Numbered from the stretch's first letter, positions 17,888-26,929 are shown. The stretch: 64,000 bases of DNA from Leptolyngbya sp. CCY15150 (GCF_016888135.1 NZ_JACSWB010000147.1:232158-296157); one strand, 5' to 3'. Notes: a model not told the origin generated them from the sequence alone. Numbers and translations are program-made.

Positions 17888-19003
17888 ATGGATCTAATGA
17901 TTGAAGATCTGATGGAACAACTGGTAGAAATGGGAGGCTCAGATTTACACCTCTCCGCTGGTCTACCACCTTACTTCCGGATTAGCGGACACCTCACCCC
18001 TATTGGCGATGAGCCCCTGACCTCTGAGCAATGTCAGCGACTCATCTTCAGTATGCTGAACAACAACCAGCGGAAAATGCTGGAGCAAAACTGGGAATTA
18101 GACTGCTCCTATGGGGTGAAAGGATTGGCTCGATTCCGGGTCAATGTGTACAAAGATCGAGGCACGTACGCAGCCTGTCTACGGGCCCTCAGCTCTAAGA
18201 TTCCTAGCTTCGACAAACTAGGCTTGCCAGATGTGGTGCGAGAGATGGCCGAAAAACCTCGGGGGTTAGTGTTGGTCACAGGGCCCACCGGCTCCGGGAA
18301 AACCACCACCCTAGCTGCCATGATTGACTTGATCAATCGCACTCGGGCAGAGCATATTCTCACCGTAGAAGACCCGATTGAGTTTGTCTACGAACCCATC
18401 AAGAGCCTGATTCACCAACGGCAGCTTGGGGAAGATACTAAGAGTTTTGCCAATGCGTTAAGAGCAGCCCTGCGGGAAGATCCAGATATCATTCTGGTGG
18501 GTGAAATGCGGGACTTGGAAACGATTTCCCTCGCTATTTCGGCAGCAGAAACCGGTCACCTTGTATTTGGTACCTTGCACACCAGTTCCGCTGCTCAAAC
18601 CGTTGACCGGATGATCGACGTCTTTCCTTCAGAGCGCCAAACCCAGGTACGGGTGCAGCTATCCAACTCCCTAGTCGCTGTTTTCAGCCAAACCTTGGTG
18701 GCCCGTAAAAATCCAAAACCCAATGAATTTGGGCGGATTATGGCTCAGGAAATCATGATTGTGACTCCAGCCATCTCCAACCTGATTCGGGAAGGTAAAA
18801 CCTCTCAGATTTACTCGGCCATTCAAACCGGCGGGAAACTTGGGATGGTGACCTTGGAAAAAGTTTTAGCCGATCTTTACAAAGCGGGCAGCATTACCTT
18901 CGAAGCTGCGATGTCGAATACATCTCGCTCTGATGAGCTGCAACGGTTGATTGGCCCAGTCGCCGGTACTCCCAGTGGCAAGAATGCTTACGCGAATCGC
19001 TAA
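17888..19003 (+). CDS. pilT: Type IV pilus retraction ATPase PilT
   Basis: Hexameric ATPase that depolymerises the pilus and powers twitching. 371 residues, family-typical. ATG 17888 follows GGAGG at good spacing (the in-frame ATG at 17897 is less favoured). The N-terminal PAS-like domain begins with LMEQLVEMGGSDLHLSAGLP. The core has Walker A TGPTGSGKTTTLAAM, Asp box TVEDPIEFVY, Walker B DPDIILVGEMRDLETI and His box GTLHTSSAAQT. The AIRNLIRE helix of classical PilT appears here as AISNLIREGK. It lies 116 bases after pilB and 112 before pilC, probably one operon. Confidence 0.97.
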   Translation: MDLMIEDLMEQLVEMGGSDLHLSAGLPPYFRISGHLTPIGDEPLTSEQCQRLIFSMLNNNQRKMLEQNWELDCSYGVKGLARFRVNVYKDRGTYAACLRALSSKIPSFDKLGLPDVVREMAEKPRGLVLVTGPTGSGKTTTLAAMIDLINRTRAEHILTVEDPIEFVYEPIKSLIHQRQLGEDTKSFANALRAALREDPDIILVGEMRDLETISLAISAAETGHLVFGTLHTSSAAQTVDRMIDVFPSERQTQVRVQLSNSLVAVFSQTLVARKNPKPNEFGRIMAQEIMIVTPAISNLIREGKTSQIYSAIQTGGKLGMVTLEKVLADLYKAGSITFEAAMSNTSRSDELQRLIGPVAGTPSGKNAYANR

Positions 19004-19115
19004 GGTTTGCTAGGATTCTGGCAAGAGCGATCGCCCCTTAACCAAGAGCGATCGCCTGCCATCGTCAATAGCCTTCATAGTCTTCTGTCTCAATCCTTTC
19101 GCCTTCACATGAGTT

Positions 19116-20339
19116 ATGCCTACTTACGACGTTAAAGCTAGAGATTCTAAGGGGAATCCAAAGCGGCAAAAAATCATTGCTAGTTCTCCTGCCGAAGCGC
19201 GCTCCACCTTGCGAGAGCAGGGTCTTTATGTTCAGGAGCTGAGTGAAGCTCAGGGCATGATGAACTTTGACTTAGAGCAGTTGTCAACCGCTTTGACATC
19301 TGTCTCTGTCAAGGATAAAGCCATTTTTTCTCGGCAGTTTGCAGTACTCATCAATGCGGGGGTAGCCTTAGTCCGCAGTTTAGGAGTATTGGCAGACCAA
19401 TGTCCTAACCCAAAACTCAAAAAAGCGCTGCAGCAAATTAATGCGGATGTTCAACAGGGGACGAACCTGTCGGACTCGATGCGTAAGCATCCCCAATGTT
19501 TTGATGGTCTGTACGTCAGTATGGTGCAGGCGGGTGAAGTGGGGGGGGTCTTGGATGAAGTGATGAACCGCCTCGCCAAGCTTCTGGAAGACGTTGCCCG
19601 GTTGAATAACCAAATTAAATCTGCGATGACCTATCCGGTGGCGGTGGGGTTCATTGCTGTGGTCATTTTCATCGGCATGACCGTCTTCTTGATCCCGATT
19701 TTTGCCGATATGTTCGAACAGTTGGGTGGGGACTTGCCCTTCTTTACCAAACTCATGATGGCGGTGAGCGACTTTTTGCGCACGCCCATTTATGTAGTCG
19801 GTATTATTGTGGTGGTGGTAGCCATGGTGGTGTCGTTCCGCCAATATTACAAAACCCGCATTGGCCGTGAAACCATCGATCGCATCTCTTTGAAAGCACC
19901 TTTGTTCGGTGACTTGATTCAAAAAAACGCAACTGCTCGCTTCTGCCGCACCTTTGGGTCTCTGTCACGGTCGGGGGTACCGATTTTGACAGCGCTAGAA
20001 ATTGTCCGCGATACGGCTGGCAACCAGGTGATTTCCAATGCCATTGACCAAGCGCGGCGAGAGGTGCAAACTGGCGGCATGATTAGCTTGGCGCTTCAGC
20101 GAGAGCAGGTCTTCCCGATCATGGCTATTCAGATGATTAGTATTGGGGAAGAAACTGGAGAAATTGACTCCATGCTCATGAAGGTAGCGGATTTCTATGA
20201 AGATGAGGTGGAACAGGCTGTAAAGGCGCTCACCAGTATCATGGAACCGATCATGATTGTGGTTTTGGGGGGGATGGTTGGCTCCATTCTTGTGGCGCTG
20301 TACCTACCGATCTTTAAGATCATGGATCAGATTGGCTAG
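19116..20339 (+). CDS. pilC: Type IV pilus inner-membrane platform protein PilC
   Basis: 407-residue GspF-family protein, the inner-membrane platform on which PilB and PilT act. The N-terminal segment (MPTYDVKARDSKGNPKRQKI) is the usual start. Two GspF repeats follow (first about 70-190, FSRQFAVLINAGVALVRSLG; second about 270-400, FCRTFGSLSRSGVPILTALE). The hydrophobic helices are near 175-200 (YPVAVGFIAVVIFIGMTVFL), 220-245 (IYVVGIIVVVVAMVVSF) and the C-terminus (IMIVVLGGMVGSILVALYLP). Last gene of the pil operon, followed by a strong palindromic terminator. Confidence 0.96.
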   Translation: MPTYDVKARDSKGNPKRQKIIASSPAEARSTLREQGLYVQELSEAQGMMNFDLEQLSTALTSVSVKDKAIFSRQFAVLINAGVALVRSLGVLADQCPNPKLKKALQQINADVQQGTNLSDSMRKHPQCFDGLYVSMVQAGEVGGVLDEVMNRLAKLLEDVARLNNQIKSAMTYPVAVGFIAVVIFIGMTVFLIPIFADMFEQLGGDLPFFTKLMMAVSDFLRTPIYVVGIIVVVVAMVVSFRQYYKTRIGRETIDRISLKAPLFGDLIQKNATARFCRTFGSLSRSGVPILTALEIVRDTAGNQVISNAIDQARREVQTGGMISLALQREQVFPIMAIQMISIGEETGEIDSMLMKVADFYEDEVEQAVKALTSIMEPIMIVVLGGMVGSILVALYLPIFKIMDQIG

Positions 20340-20393
20340 AGACGTGCTGCATTCTAACAGGTTAGAAAGTTAGTGCGAGACATGAAGACAGAA

Positions 20394-20417
20394 AGCGGAG
20401 GATATCCTCCGCTTTTG
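20394..20417 (+). terminator. Palindromic terminator after pilC
   Basis: Perfect 20-base palindrome AGCGGAGGATATCCTCCGCT (20394-20413) followed by TTTGTTGTGTTG. It ends the pilB-pilT-pilC transcript. On the minus strand the bases after it are TTCTGTCTTC, so it might also stop the tRNA-Ser transcript. Confidence 0.75.
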
Positions 20418-20436
20418 TTGTGTTGATCATGTTGAA

Positions 20437-20523
20437 CGGAGAGGGGGGGATTCGAACCCCCGTTAGGTTTGACCCTAAAACAGATTTCGAGTCTGCCGCA
20501 TTCAACCGCTCTGCCACCTCTCC
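20437..20523 (-). tRNA. tRNA-Ser(CGA)
   Basis: Read on the minus strand, the acceptor arm GGAGAGG pairs with CCTCTCC (87 bases, discriminator G). There is a long variable arm, typical of serine tRNAs, and the T-loop is GGTTCGAATCC. The anticodon loop CTCGAAA gives anticodon CGA, reading UCG. CCA is not encoded. Confidence 0.95.
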
Positions 20524-20647
20524 AGGGCTCGGTTTACACAATGGGGCTGCGATCGCAGCGTTATGTATTCTCACAGCTTACTAGTTTAGCCTATCTTGTC
20601 CCAGCCTTGCGCATTGTCTGACACATTCACCAGGCAAGGTGGTGCCC

Positions 20648-22321
20648 CTAGAGGACGATTTCCTGCTCAACTTCAATGCCATCCATGAAGGAGCGATCGC
20701 CGCTGATATGGGGAAACTTAAGCTGGGCATCGGTCATGCCGGGCTTGATCTGACGGGCATAGAGGATGGTAAAACTACCGGGCGCTAACAGTCGCAGTCG
20801 GGGCTCACCGATTTCACCGGATGTGCGTTTTTCGCCATAGCTGGCATTTTCGAGTTGTAGATAGCGATCGCACTGATCCAAAAATGCTTGGGGATCCTCT
20901 AATGGACTGTCGGCTGACACTTCTACATTGATCACATAGTAAGCAAAGGTGATCTGCTCTGATAGGGTGATGCAAAAGTCTTTAAGCTGTACGCCATGAT
21001 CGCGCTGGGCGGCTTGCAGGGCTCGTGTTGCATGGTATTCGGTCGTTTTTTCTGTCGTGGCTGATAGGGTGCCGCCCTGGCGATAGCGAAACACAATCAG
21101 CGGTGCTTGTTCGTAGAAGCCGATGACCTCGACCACATCACCCAGGTCATAACGGTAGAAGCCGGCGTAGTTAGTAATCAAAATGCGGTAGAACTCGCCA
21201 ACTTTGACCTCAGTGGCTAACAGGGTTTTGGGTTGCTCCACCTGCCATTGATCGGCGGGAATAAATTCAAAGAAACCATTGTCGATGGCTAGGATTGCTC
21301 CTTCGCTCTCGAAATGCCAATGGACTCCAAAGGTGGCTTCCGCTGAGGCGTAGGTGCCGCCAAAAATTGGTAGATCGCCAAAGTGGTCAGCAAAGCGCTG
21401 GAAATAAAAGTTAGACGTGCCGCCCTTGGCTGTGATCACAAAGGCGAGATCAGGCCAGATTTGCCGAGGTGTGAGCGTACCGGTGTCTTTGAGGATCTGA
21501 CGCAGTTCAGCGGCACGCCGAGGTTGGGGGCGGATCAGTCGTTCTAGGGTTTGGCGTAGATCCGGTTCAATCGATAGATCCGTGGGGATAGTACCGGCGG
21601 CTAGGTCGTCTAGGAGGCGATCGCGGAATCGATCTAGATAGTCACACAGGCGCAGCACCAGAACGGGAAAGGTTGCGCCGATCAGCCCTGTATGGCGCTT
21701 GTTCATGGCAAAGAGCAGGCATACATAGTGACGGGCAACGGGATTAGAAATTTTGAGGGCATCATAGGGCTGGGAAAACACGTAGCGATAGATGCGATCG
21801 CTTAACCGTAACCCGCTGCTGCTGACATGGCCGTAGGGAATACCGCCTTGGGTGACACCTGTACTGATCACGGCGGTGGTGACCAACAATTGGCCCAGCG
21901 GACGCTTTTGCTGGCGAGCTAGGGTTAGGGCAAACCCCATGGCGACTTGATTGGTGCGATTGATTAACCGCTGGGATCGCTTGGTAACCACAATAAATTT
22001 ACGATCGCCCGTGGTACCGCTGGTGACATTGAGACCTATCAACGGATCGGGGGTGACAATATTGTGCTCTCCATTTGCAACCCGCTGTAGGTAGGGGTTG
22101 TATTGGCTGTAGGGCCAGATGGGCACCTGTTCACGAAATTGATCCACTGTTTGAATCTTGGATAATCCTAGAACTTGCCCCACTTCCGTGGTTTCCTGAA
22201 CCCGCAATAGCTCTAGCAAAAACTGTTCCTGAACCGCTTTCACCCGTCGGGTTTTGCGAATGAACTGATCCCGGAGTCGCCGGGTTACCAGTGAAACCAA
22301 GACCAACACCAGATTTAGCAT
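20648..22321 (-). CDS. GH3-family acyl-adenylate-forming enzyme
   Basis: 557 residues. GH3 proteins are best known as plant acyl-acid-amido synthetases that join amino acids to jasmonate or auxin; bacterial members exist and their substrates are mostly unknown. The adenylate-binding P-loop is LNVTSGTTGDRKFIVVTK. Later family landmarks are FGGTYASAEATFGVHW, YAGFYRYDLGDVVEVIGFY and the C-terminal PRLRLLAPGSFTILYARQ. The N-terminus (LNLVLVLVSLVTRRLRD) is hydrophobic and could be a membrane anchor. It follows the ABC permease gene by 84 bases on the same strand, so it may share its transcript. Confidence 0.88.
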   Translation of the reverse strand: MLNLVLVLVSLVTRRLRDQFIRKTRRVKAVQEQFLLELLRVQETTEVGQVLGLSKIQTVDQFREQVPIWPYSQYNPYLQRVANGEHNIVTPDPLIGLNVTSGTTGDRKFIVVTKRSQRLINRTNQVAMGFALTLARQQKRPLGQLLVTTAVISTGVTQGGIPYGHVSSSGLRLSDRIYRYVFSQPYDALKISNPVARHYVCLLFAMNKRHTGLIGATFPVLVLRLCDYLDRFRDRLLDDLAAGTIPTDLSIEPDLRQTLERLIRPQPRRAAELRQILKDTGTLTPRQIWPDLAFVITAKGGTSNFYFQRFADHFGDLPIFGGTYASAEATFGVHWHFESEGAILAIDNGFFEFIPADQWQVEQPKTLLATEVKVGEFYRILITNYAGFYRYDLGDVVEVIGFYEQAPLIVFRYRQGGTLSATTEKTTEYHATRALQAAQRDHGVQLKDFCITLSEQITFAYYVINVEVSADSPLEDPQAFLDQCDRYLQLENASYGEKRTSGEIGEPRLRLLAPGSFTILYARQIKPGMTDAQLKFPHISGDRSFMDGIEVEQEIVL

Positions 22322-22405
22322 TCTTCCACTCTCATGTCATGCATCGGATCTATGTCAGTCAACAGTGTCCCATACACCGCTTCATCCACCGCAAAGTAGC
22401 GGCTT

Positions 22406-23272
22406 TTAGGAGTTACTAGTACGCAGTTGTAGATAGACCAGGGCGATCGCCACTCCCAGTAACAGGGTGGCTGCTGCGGCTGCGTAGCCCCAGTCGAACT
22501 GGGCAAAGGCTTGGTTATAGATATAAAACACTAGCAGATTGGTGGAGTTGAGGGGGCCACCGCCGGTGATCACGTAGGGTTGCTCGAAGCTGCGCAGGGT
22601 GAAAATTGTTGTGGTGACAGCAGCAAAGACGAGGGTGGGGCGCAGGCAGGGTAGGGTGATGTACCAAAAGGTTTGCCAACGCCCAGCCCCATCGAGCCGA
22701 GCTGCTTCATAGAGGCTCACGGGAATTGTTTGCAGGCCCGCAAGGAAGACGACTAGGTTGAACCCCAGTTGTTTCCAACTGCTGAGGACAATGAGCACGA
22801 CCATCGCCCATGGCGTACTGCTTAACCAAGCAATGGGGTTGATCCCCGCCACTCCCAGCAAGGTATTCACGGGGCCATCGGTTTGGAATAGCCAACGAAA
22901 TCCCAGACCTGTGGCCACCAATGACGTGACCGACGGGATGAAATAGGCGGTGCGCAAGATGCCTTGGAGGGCGATCGCTCGATTCAGTCCTACGGCCAAC
23001 AGCAGGGGCAGCACTAGGCTGGGGATCACGGTGCCGATGGTGAAATAGAGGGTATTGCCGATCACCTGCCCAACATCGGGATCGGTTAAGAGCCGCTGAT
23101 AATTCTGGCTGCCCACCCACTGTAGACCGCTGCGGGTGAAGCTGCCGGTGGTAAAGCTGAGAACCACTAAATACAGGATGGGAAAGCCTACAAAAACGCC
23201 CAGCAGCAAAAGGGCTGGCGTCAAAAACAGCCAAGCTGTGCGACTGTCCTGGGAGGCAGCAGAGGTTGGCAT
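22406..23272 (-). CDS. ABC sugar transporter permease (MalF/GgtC-like)
   Basis: 288-residue inner-membrane permease of the carbohydrate uptake-1 family. About six TM helices; the first is AWLFLTPALLLLGVFVGF. The cytoplasmic EAA loop that docks the ATPase is EAARLDGAGRWQTFWYITLP, and FTLRSFEQPYVITGGGP is a typical carbohydrate-permease segment. Its ATG overlaps the stop of the binding-protein gene by one base (TAATG). The usual second permease (MalG/GgtD type) and the ATPase are not next to it: downstream on this strand is a GH3 gene. The missing parts may be encoded elsewhere, as shared ATPases are common. Confidence 0.9.
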   Translation of the reverse strand: MPTSAASQDSRTAWLFLTPALLLLGVFVGFPILYLVVLSFTTGSFTRSGLQWVGSQNYQRLLTDPDVGQVIGNTLYFTIGTVIPSLVLPLLLAVGLNRAIALQGILRTAYFIPSVTSLVATGLGFRWLFQTDGPVNTLLGVAGINPIAWLSSTPWAMVVLIVLSSWKQLGFNLVVFLAGLQTIPVSLYEAARLDGAGRWQTFWYITLPCLRPTLVFAAVTTTIFTLRSFEQPYVITGGGPLNSTNLLVFYIYNQAFAQFDWGYAAAAATLLLGVAIALVYLQLRTSNS

Positions 23273-24621
23273 TAGGTATTGTCCTGCAGCAGGGTTTGGG
23301 TTTCTTGAACGATCGCTTGAATGGCTTGTTCTGGGGAGAGGCGATCGGTGAGGGCTGCGTGTAGATAGCGCTGCAGGATCTCGGAAGCTTGGGTATAGTG
23401 CGGAACGGCGGGTCGGCGCACGGAGCGCTCTAGCATGGGTAGCAGGTCGGGATAGTGGTGATAGTGTTGCAAAATGGCGGGATCGCTGTAGAGGCTGATG
23501 CGGCTAGGTAGATACCCCACGTCTAGGGCAAAGCGCCGCTGGATCTGCCGCTGGGTGAAAAACTGTACGGCCGTCCAGGCCGCGTCGGCATGGGGCGTTG
23601 AGGCAGCGATCGCCAACCCCCAGCCTCCCTGACAGCCTCGACTTTCCTGCCCTGGGGCATGAACGACAGGGGCGATCGCCACCATACCGCTGACGGGTGA
23701 TTCACTGGAATTGACCGTGGCCCAGGTTTCTGGCCAATTGCGCAAGAACGCCGCTTCACCATCTTGAAACAGCCGGTAGGTTTCCTCTTCGCTGTAGGTG
23801 GTCACCCGCTCCGGAGCAATGCCCTGGGTGATGGTGCGGCGCAAAAACTGGATGGCTTGCAGCGCCGCTGGACTATCCAGCTCCACCGCGAGGGTGTCGG
23901 AATTAATCCAACTGCCGCCATAGCCCGCCAACACCTCCATAAAGGCCGCCGTTAGCCCCTCAGATGATCGCCCCTGCCAGAGATAGCCCCATGTGGCCAT
24001 TTGTTGCGATCGCAAGGCTTGAGCTGTGGTCACGAGGTCATCAAAGGTCGTAGGCACCGGTAGATTAGCTTGCTGCAGCAGATCCTGACGGTAGTGCAAG
24101 ACGCCAATGTCTGAGCGTAGAGGAATGCGATAAAGGCGATCTTGGTAGCGCCCGCCTTCCAGGTCATTGGGCAAAAAGTCGGCGAGATCCTCCGCCGAGG
24201 GGCGATCGCTCACATCCAGCAACCAGCCTGCCGCCGCAAATCGGGGCACCCAGATAATATCGGCATACACCAGATCAAAGGTGGGATTACCCTGCTCAAA
24301 GGCATCGGCATAGATAGCTTCTAGGTCATCGGTGGACTCGTGGGCTTCCACCAAGGCAATGCGAATATCGGGATGCTGACGTTCAAACTCAGCAATCACT
24401 GGCTGCCAGCGCACCGACTCGATGCCCGACAGCGCCATGGTTAGGGTAATGGTGGATGACCCAGCCTGGCAGCTCACAGCTAGCCCTAGGGCTACCAAAA
24501 AGAGTCCGATTCCCAAGAGCAATCTACGTACCCAACGGGGCATCAACCAGCTAACCAACCAAGATAGGAGCGATCGCACCATCGCTAACGGTAACCCATG
24601 GGAATCCTGCATGGTGATCAT
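23272..24621 (-). CDS. ABC transporter sugar-binding lipoprotein
   Basis: 449 residues, extracellular solute-binding protein family 1. A long basic N-terminus precedes a hydrophobic segment ending in the lipobox LAVSC, so the mature protein is probably a lipoprotein anchored in the periplasm. The mature part starts ITLTMALSGIESVRWQPVIAEFE. Family features include the Trp-rich C-lobe (AAFLRNWPETWATVNSS and GCQGGWGLAIAASTPHADAAW). The stop overlaps the ATG of the permease gene by one base. The most upstream ATG (24621) was kept; a later start would shorten the leader. The substrate cannot be read from sequence; the relation to GgtB (glucosylglycerol) is only by gene order. Confidence 0.9.
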   Translation of the reverse strand: MITMQDSHGLPLAMVRSLLSWLVSWLMPRWVRRLLLGIGLFLVALGLAVSCQAGSSTITLTMALSGIESVRWQPVIAEFERQHPDIRIALVEAHESTDDLEAIYADAFEQGNPTFDLVYADIIWVPRFAAAGWLLDVSDRPSAEDLADFLPNDLEGGRYQDRLYRIPLRSDIGVLHYRQDLLQQANLPVPTTFDDLVTTAQALRSQQMATWGYLWQGRSSEGLTAAFMEVLAGYGGSWINSDTLAVELDSPAALQAIQFLRRTITQGIAPERVTTYSEEETYRLFQDGEAAFLRNWPETWATVNSSESPVSGMVAIAPVVHAPGQESRGCQGGWGLAIAASTPHADAAWTAVQFFTQRQIQRRFALDVGYLPSRISLYSDPAILQHYHHYPDLLPMLERSVRRPAVPHYTQASEILQRYLHAALTDRLSPEQAIQAIVQETQTLLQDNT

Positions 24622-24759
24622 AGGACAATCCCATGCAGAGCGCCAGGATCCTGCGCCCCCCTAGGATGGGGGGCGGGATGCTAATCAAGATGCTAATGGG
24701 GTCGCTACATCCCTGAGGATGGTCATCAGACGCCTCTCAGGGGATCCAGCAGCGATCGC

Positions 24760-26166
24760 TTAGAACCAGTTGGCGTGGAAGACCCCTGGCTTATCCGTGC
24801 GCTCAAAGGTGTGGGCACCGAAGTAGTCGCGCTGGGCCTGGGTGAGGTTTTGGGGGAGGCGATCGCGGCGATAGCTGTCGAAATAGTCGAGGGAGGCGCT
24901 AAAGGCCGGCACGGCAATACCCAACCGTGCTGCCAGACCAATCACCTCACGCCATGCTTCCTGGCGATCCAGAATCGTTTGTTTGAATTCTGGTGCTAAC
25001 AGCAAGTTGGGCAAGTTGGGATCATCCTTGAAGGCTTTGGTGATCTTGTTCAAGAAGCCTGCCCGAATGATGCAGCCGCCTTTCCAAATGCGGGCGGTTT
25101 CGCTCAAGTTCAAGTCATAGCCAAATTCCCGTGATGCCGTACTTAAGAGCGCCATCCCTTGGGCATAGGAGCAAATCTTGGAGCAATAGAGGGCATCGCG
25201 CACCTTGTCGATCAAGGCTGCCACGTCGCCGTCATACTTGCCGGTTGGCCCCGTAAGCTGCTGGGCGGCCGCCATCCGCTCATCTTTGATAGACGACATG
25301 ATCCGAGCATTCACGGCCGCTGTAATCGTGGGAATGCTGACGCCCAATTCCAGCGCGCTGACCACCGTCCAGCGGCCGGTACCCTTTTGCCCTGCCGCAT
25401 CTTTGATCAGTTCCACCAAGGGCAGCCCTGTATCCTCATCCATCTGGGTGAAAATGTCGGCGGTGATTTCCACGAGGAAGGAGTTGAGTTCATCCGTCGT
25501 GTTCCAGTCGGTAAACACCTCATGGAGCTGGGTGTGGGTGAGTCCAGCGGTGCTTTTGAGGATATCGTAGGCTTCTGCAATGAGCTGCATGTCGCCATAT
25601 TCAATGCCGTTGTGCACCATTTTGACGTAGTGCCCGGCTCCGCCTTGACCGATGTAGGTGACGCAGGGGCCATCATCGACCTGGGCAGCAATCTTGGTCA
25701 TGATGGGCTCGATTTCGCTGTAGGCGGCTTTGCTGCCCCCTGGCATCAAGCTGGGGCCGTTGAGAGCACCTTCTTCGCCACCGCTGACGCCCATGCCAAT
25801 AAACTGTAGTCCTGCAGCTTCTAGGGACTCTACGCGGCGATCGGTGTCGGTATACAGCGAGTTGCCGCCATCAATGATCATGTCCCCCTCATCCAAAAGT
25901 GGCTTGAGTTGATCAATCACTGCATCCACAGGGCCGCCAGCTTTCACCATGATCAGGATTTTCCGGGGACGCTCTAGGGCTTGGACAAACTCTTCCAAGG
26001 AATAGGTGGCCTGAACATTTTTGCCCTGGGCGCGGTTGGCCATGAAGGCCTCTGTTTTGTCGGAGGAGCGATTGTAGACGGCGATTGAAAAGCCGTTGCG
26101 CTCGACATTGAGGGCTAAGTTTTCGCCCATAACGGCTAAGCCGATTAAACCAAAGCTCTGTGCCAT
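24760..26166 (-). CDS. gnd: 6-Phosphogluconate dehydrogenase (decarboxylating)
   Basis: Oxidative pentose phosphate pathway; makes NADPH and ribulose 5-phosphate. 468 residues, family-typical. NADP-binding motif FGLIGLAVMGENLALN with NRSSDKTEAF. The substrate signature is FIGMGVSGGEEGA, and the catalytic region is GHYVKMVHNGIEYGDMQLIAE (catalytic Lys and Glu nearby). The C-terminal end is FHANWF. No zwf or opcA gene is adjacent. The gene stands alone between a 600-base spacer and the ABC operon. ATG 26166 is clear. Confidence 0.97.
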   Translation of the reverse strand: MAQSFGLIGLAVMGENLALNVERNGFSIAVYNRSSDKTEAFMANRAQGKNVQATYSLEEFVQALERPRKILIMVKAGGPVDAVIDQLKPLLDEGDMIIDGGNSLYTDTDRRVESLEAAGLQFIGMGVSGGEEGALNGPSLMPGGSKAAYSEIEPIMTKIAAQVDDGPCVTYIGQGGAGHYVKMVHNGIEYGDMQLIAEAYDILKSTAGLTHTQLHEVFTDWNTTDELNSFLVEITADIFTQMDEDTGLPLVELIKDAAGQKGTGRWTVVSALELGVSIPTITAAVNARIMSSIKDERMAAAQQLTGPTGKYDGDVAALIDKVRDALYCSKICSYAQGMALLSTASREFGYDLNLSETARIWKGGCIIRAGFLNKITKAFKDDPNLPNLLLAPEFKQTILDRQEAWREVIGLAARLGIAVPAFSASLDYFDSYRRDRLPQNLTQAQRDYFGAHTFERTDKPGVFHANWF

Positions 26167-26629
26167 AGAATTTTTAGACCGTTCTGCAAGTGCTGAACAA
26201 CATACTGTGTGTGTGCTAGAACCTCAACTCTGCCGGTTAAAGCATTGAGGCAAGCTCTGCGTGAGGACGTGATGAACAGGAGTGTGACGTTGACATGGAA
26301 CCTGAACGGGGGTAGCCCCCATCCGGCGCAGCGGCAAGGCTGACACCATGTCTGGATTGAGCAGGAAGATCCACCGTCTAGATATCGGGTGTTTTACTCT
26401 TGTCTACATGGGCGATCGCCCTCAGGGAGACGATGATTCCAGCTAGTCTGAATCGGGTCGTCTAAACCATCTAGTCAGACAAGACGACCTATGAGAACTC
26501 CACCGATGAGCAAGCGGCCATCGGCGCTGCCTTCCATCAGAGTAAACAACGTTTTTGGATTTACGGGCTGGAACAAAGGTTTTTTTTATGGTATCGATGC
26601 AATTTGCCTGACAGCGTGCCAAATGTTGC

Positions 26630-26682
26630 AAAAAAGCGATCGCCCCTAGCCTGCCGTTTTGGGCAATACGAGGGGCGATCGC
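26630..26682 (-). terminator. Second HIP1-stem terminator downstream of hli
   Basis: On the minus strand, 12-base arms with HIP1 cores (26671-26682 and 26636-26647: AGGGGCGATCGC paired with GCGATCGCCCCT) are followed by TTTTTTGC. The loop is 23 bases. It lies about 100 bases after the first terminator. Confidence 0.65.
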
Positions 26683-26740
26683 GTTTCAAACTCCTCAACG
26701 GGCTGGTAAGGGTCAACACCGTTGAGGGCTATATAGACAC

Positions 26741-26762
26741 AAAAAAGGGAGCGATCGCTCCC
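26741..26762 (-). terminator. HIP1-stem terminator immediately after hli
   Basis: Palindrome GGGAGCGATCGCTCCC (26747-26762) with the HIP1 octamer at its centre, followed on the minus strand by TTTTTTGTG. It starts about 23 bases after the hli stop. A fully palindromic stem leaves a very tight loop, but the G/C stem and T-run fit a Rho-independent terminator. Confidence 0.7.
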
Positions 26763-26785
26763 TTTCGTGCTCTGAGGCTGGGTTA

Positions 26786-26929
26786 TTACATCAAGCCAAT
26801 TTGAGTGAGGATGCCTTGACCGGTCAATAGTTCAGTTGCGAGACCAATCACAAAGCCCATCATGGCAAGGCGGCCATTCCAGGTTTCTGCAAACTTCGTG
26901 AAGCCAAACTTGGTGTCTTGGTTTTCCAT
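26786..26929 (-). CDS. hli: High-light-inducible protein (one-helix Lhc-like)
   Basis: 47 residues: MENQDTKFGFTKFAETWNGR followed by LAMMGFVIGLATELLTGQG. The ExxNGRxAMxGF-type signature with the chlorophyll-binding Glu and Asn/Arg of the LHC superfamily is intact (ETWNGRLAMMGF), in a single TM helix. These proteins bind chlorophyll and carotenoid and protect newly made or damaged photosystem II under high light. AAAGGA lies nine bases before the ATG. It ends TAATAA and is followed by two terminators. The region upstream is AT-rich, as expected for a strongly induced promoter. Confidence 0.93.
   Translation of the reverse strand: MENQDTKFGFTKFAETWNGRLAMMGFVIGLATELLTGQGILTQIGLM

Larger units (their letters stand above)
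26167..26785. other. Intergenic region downstream of hli with two minus-strand terminators
   Basis: About 620 bases between gnd and hli, both on the minus strand. It holds two terminator-like hairpins (listed separately), the gnd promoter region, and no supportable ORF; the plus-strand open frame at 26604-26804 runs through the HIP1 hairpins and is not a gene. Confidence 0.5.

Noticed and set aside
19019..19060. HIP1 pair between pilT and pilC as a terminator
   Set aside because: The two HIP1-containing segments read in the same direction with dissimilar outer flanks; no extended stem or T-run, so probably no termination inside the operon.
22315..22506. 63-codon minus-strand ORF between the permease and GH3
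   Set aside because: It is a shadow frame over the end of the permease and the spacer, without coding character; not a missing second permease.
25159..25809. Long open frame on the plus strand inside gnd
   Set aside because: Antisense shadow of gnd; the minus-strand protein is an unmistakable 6-phosphogluconate dehydrogenase.
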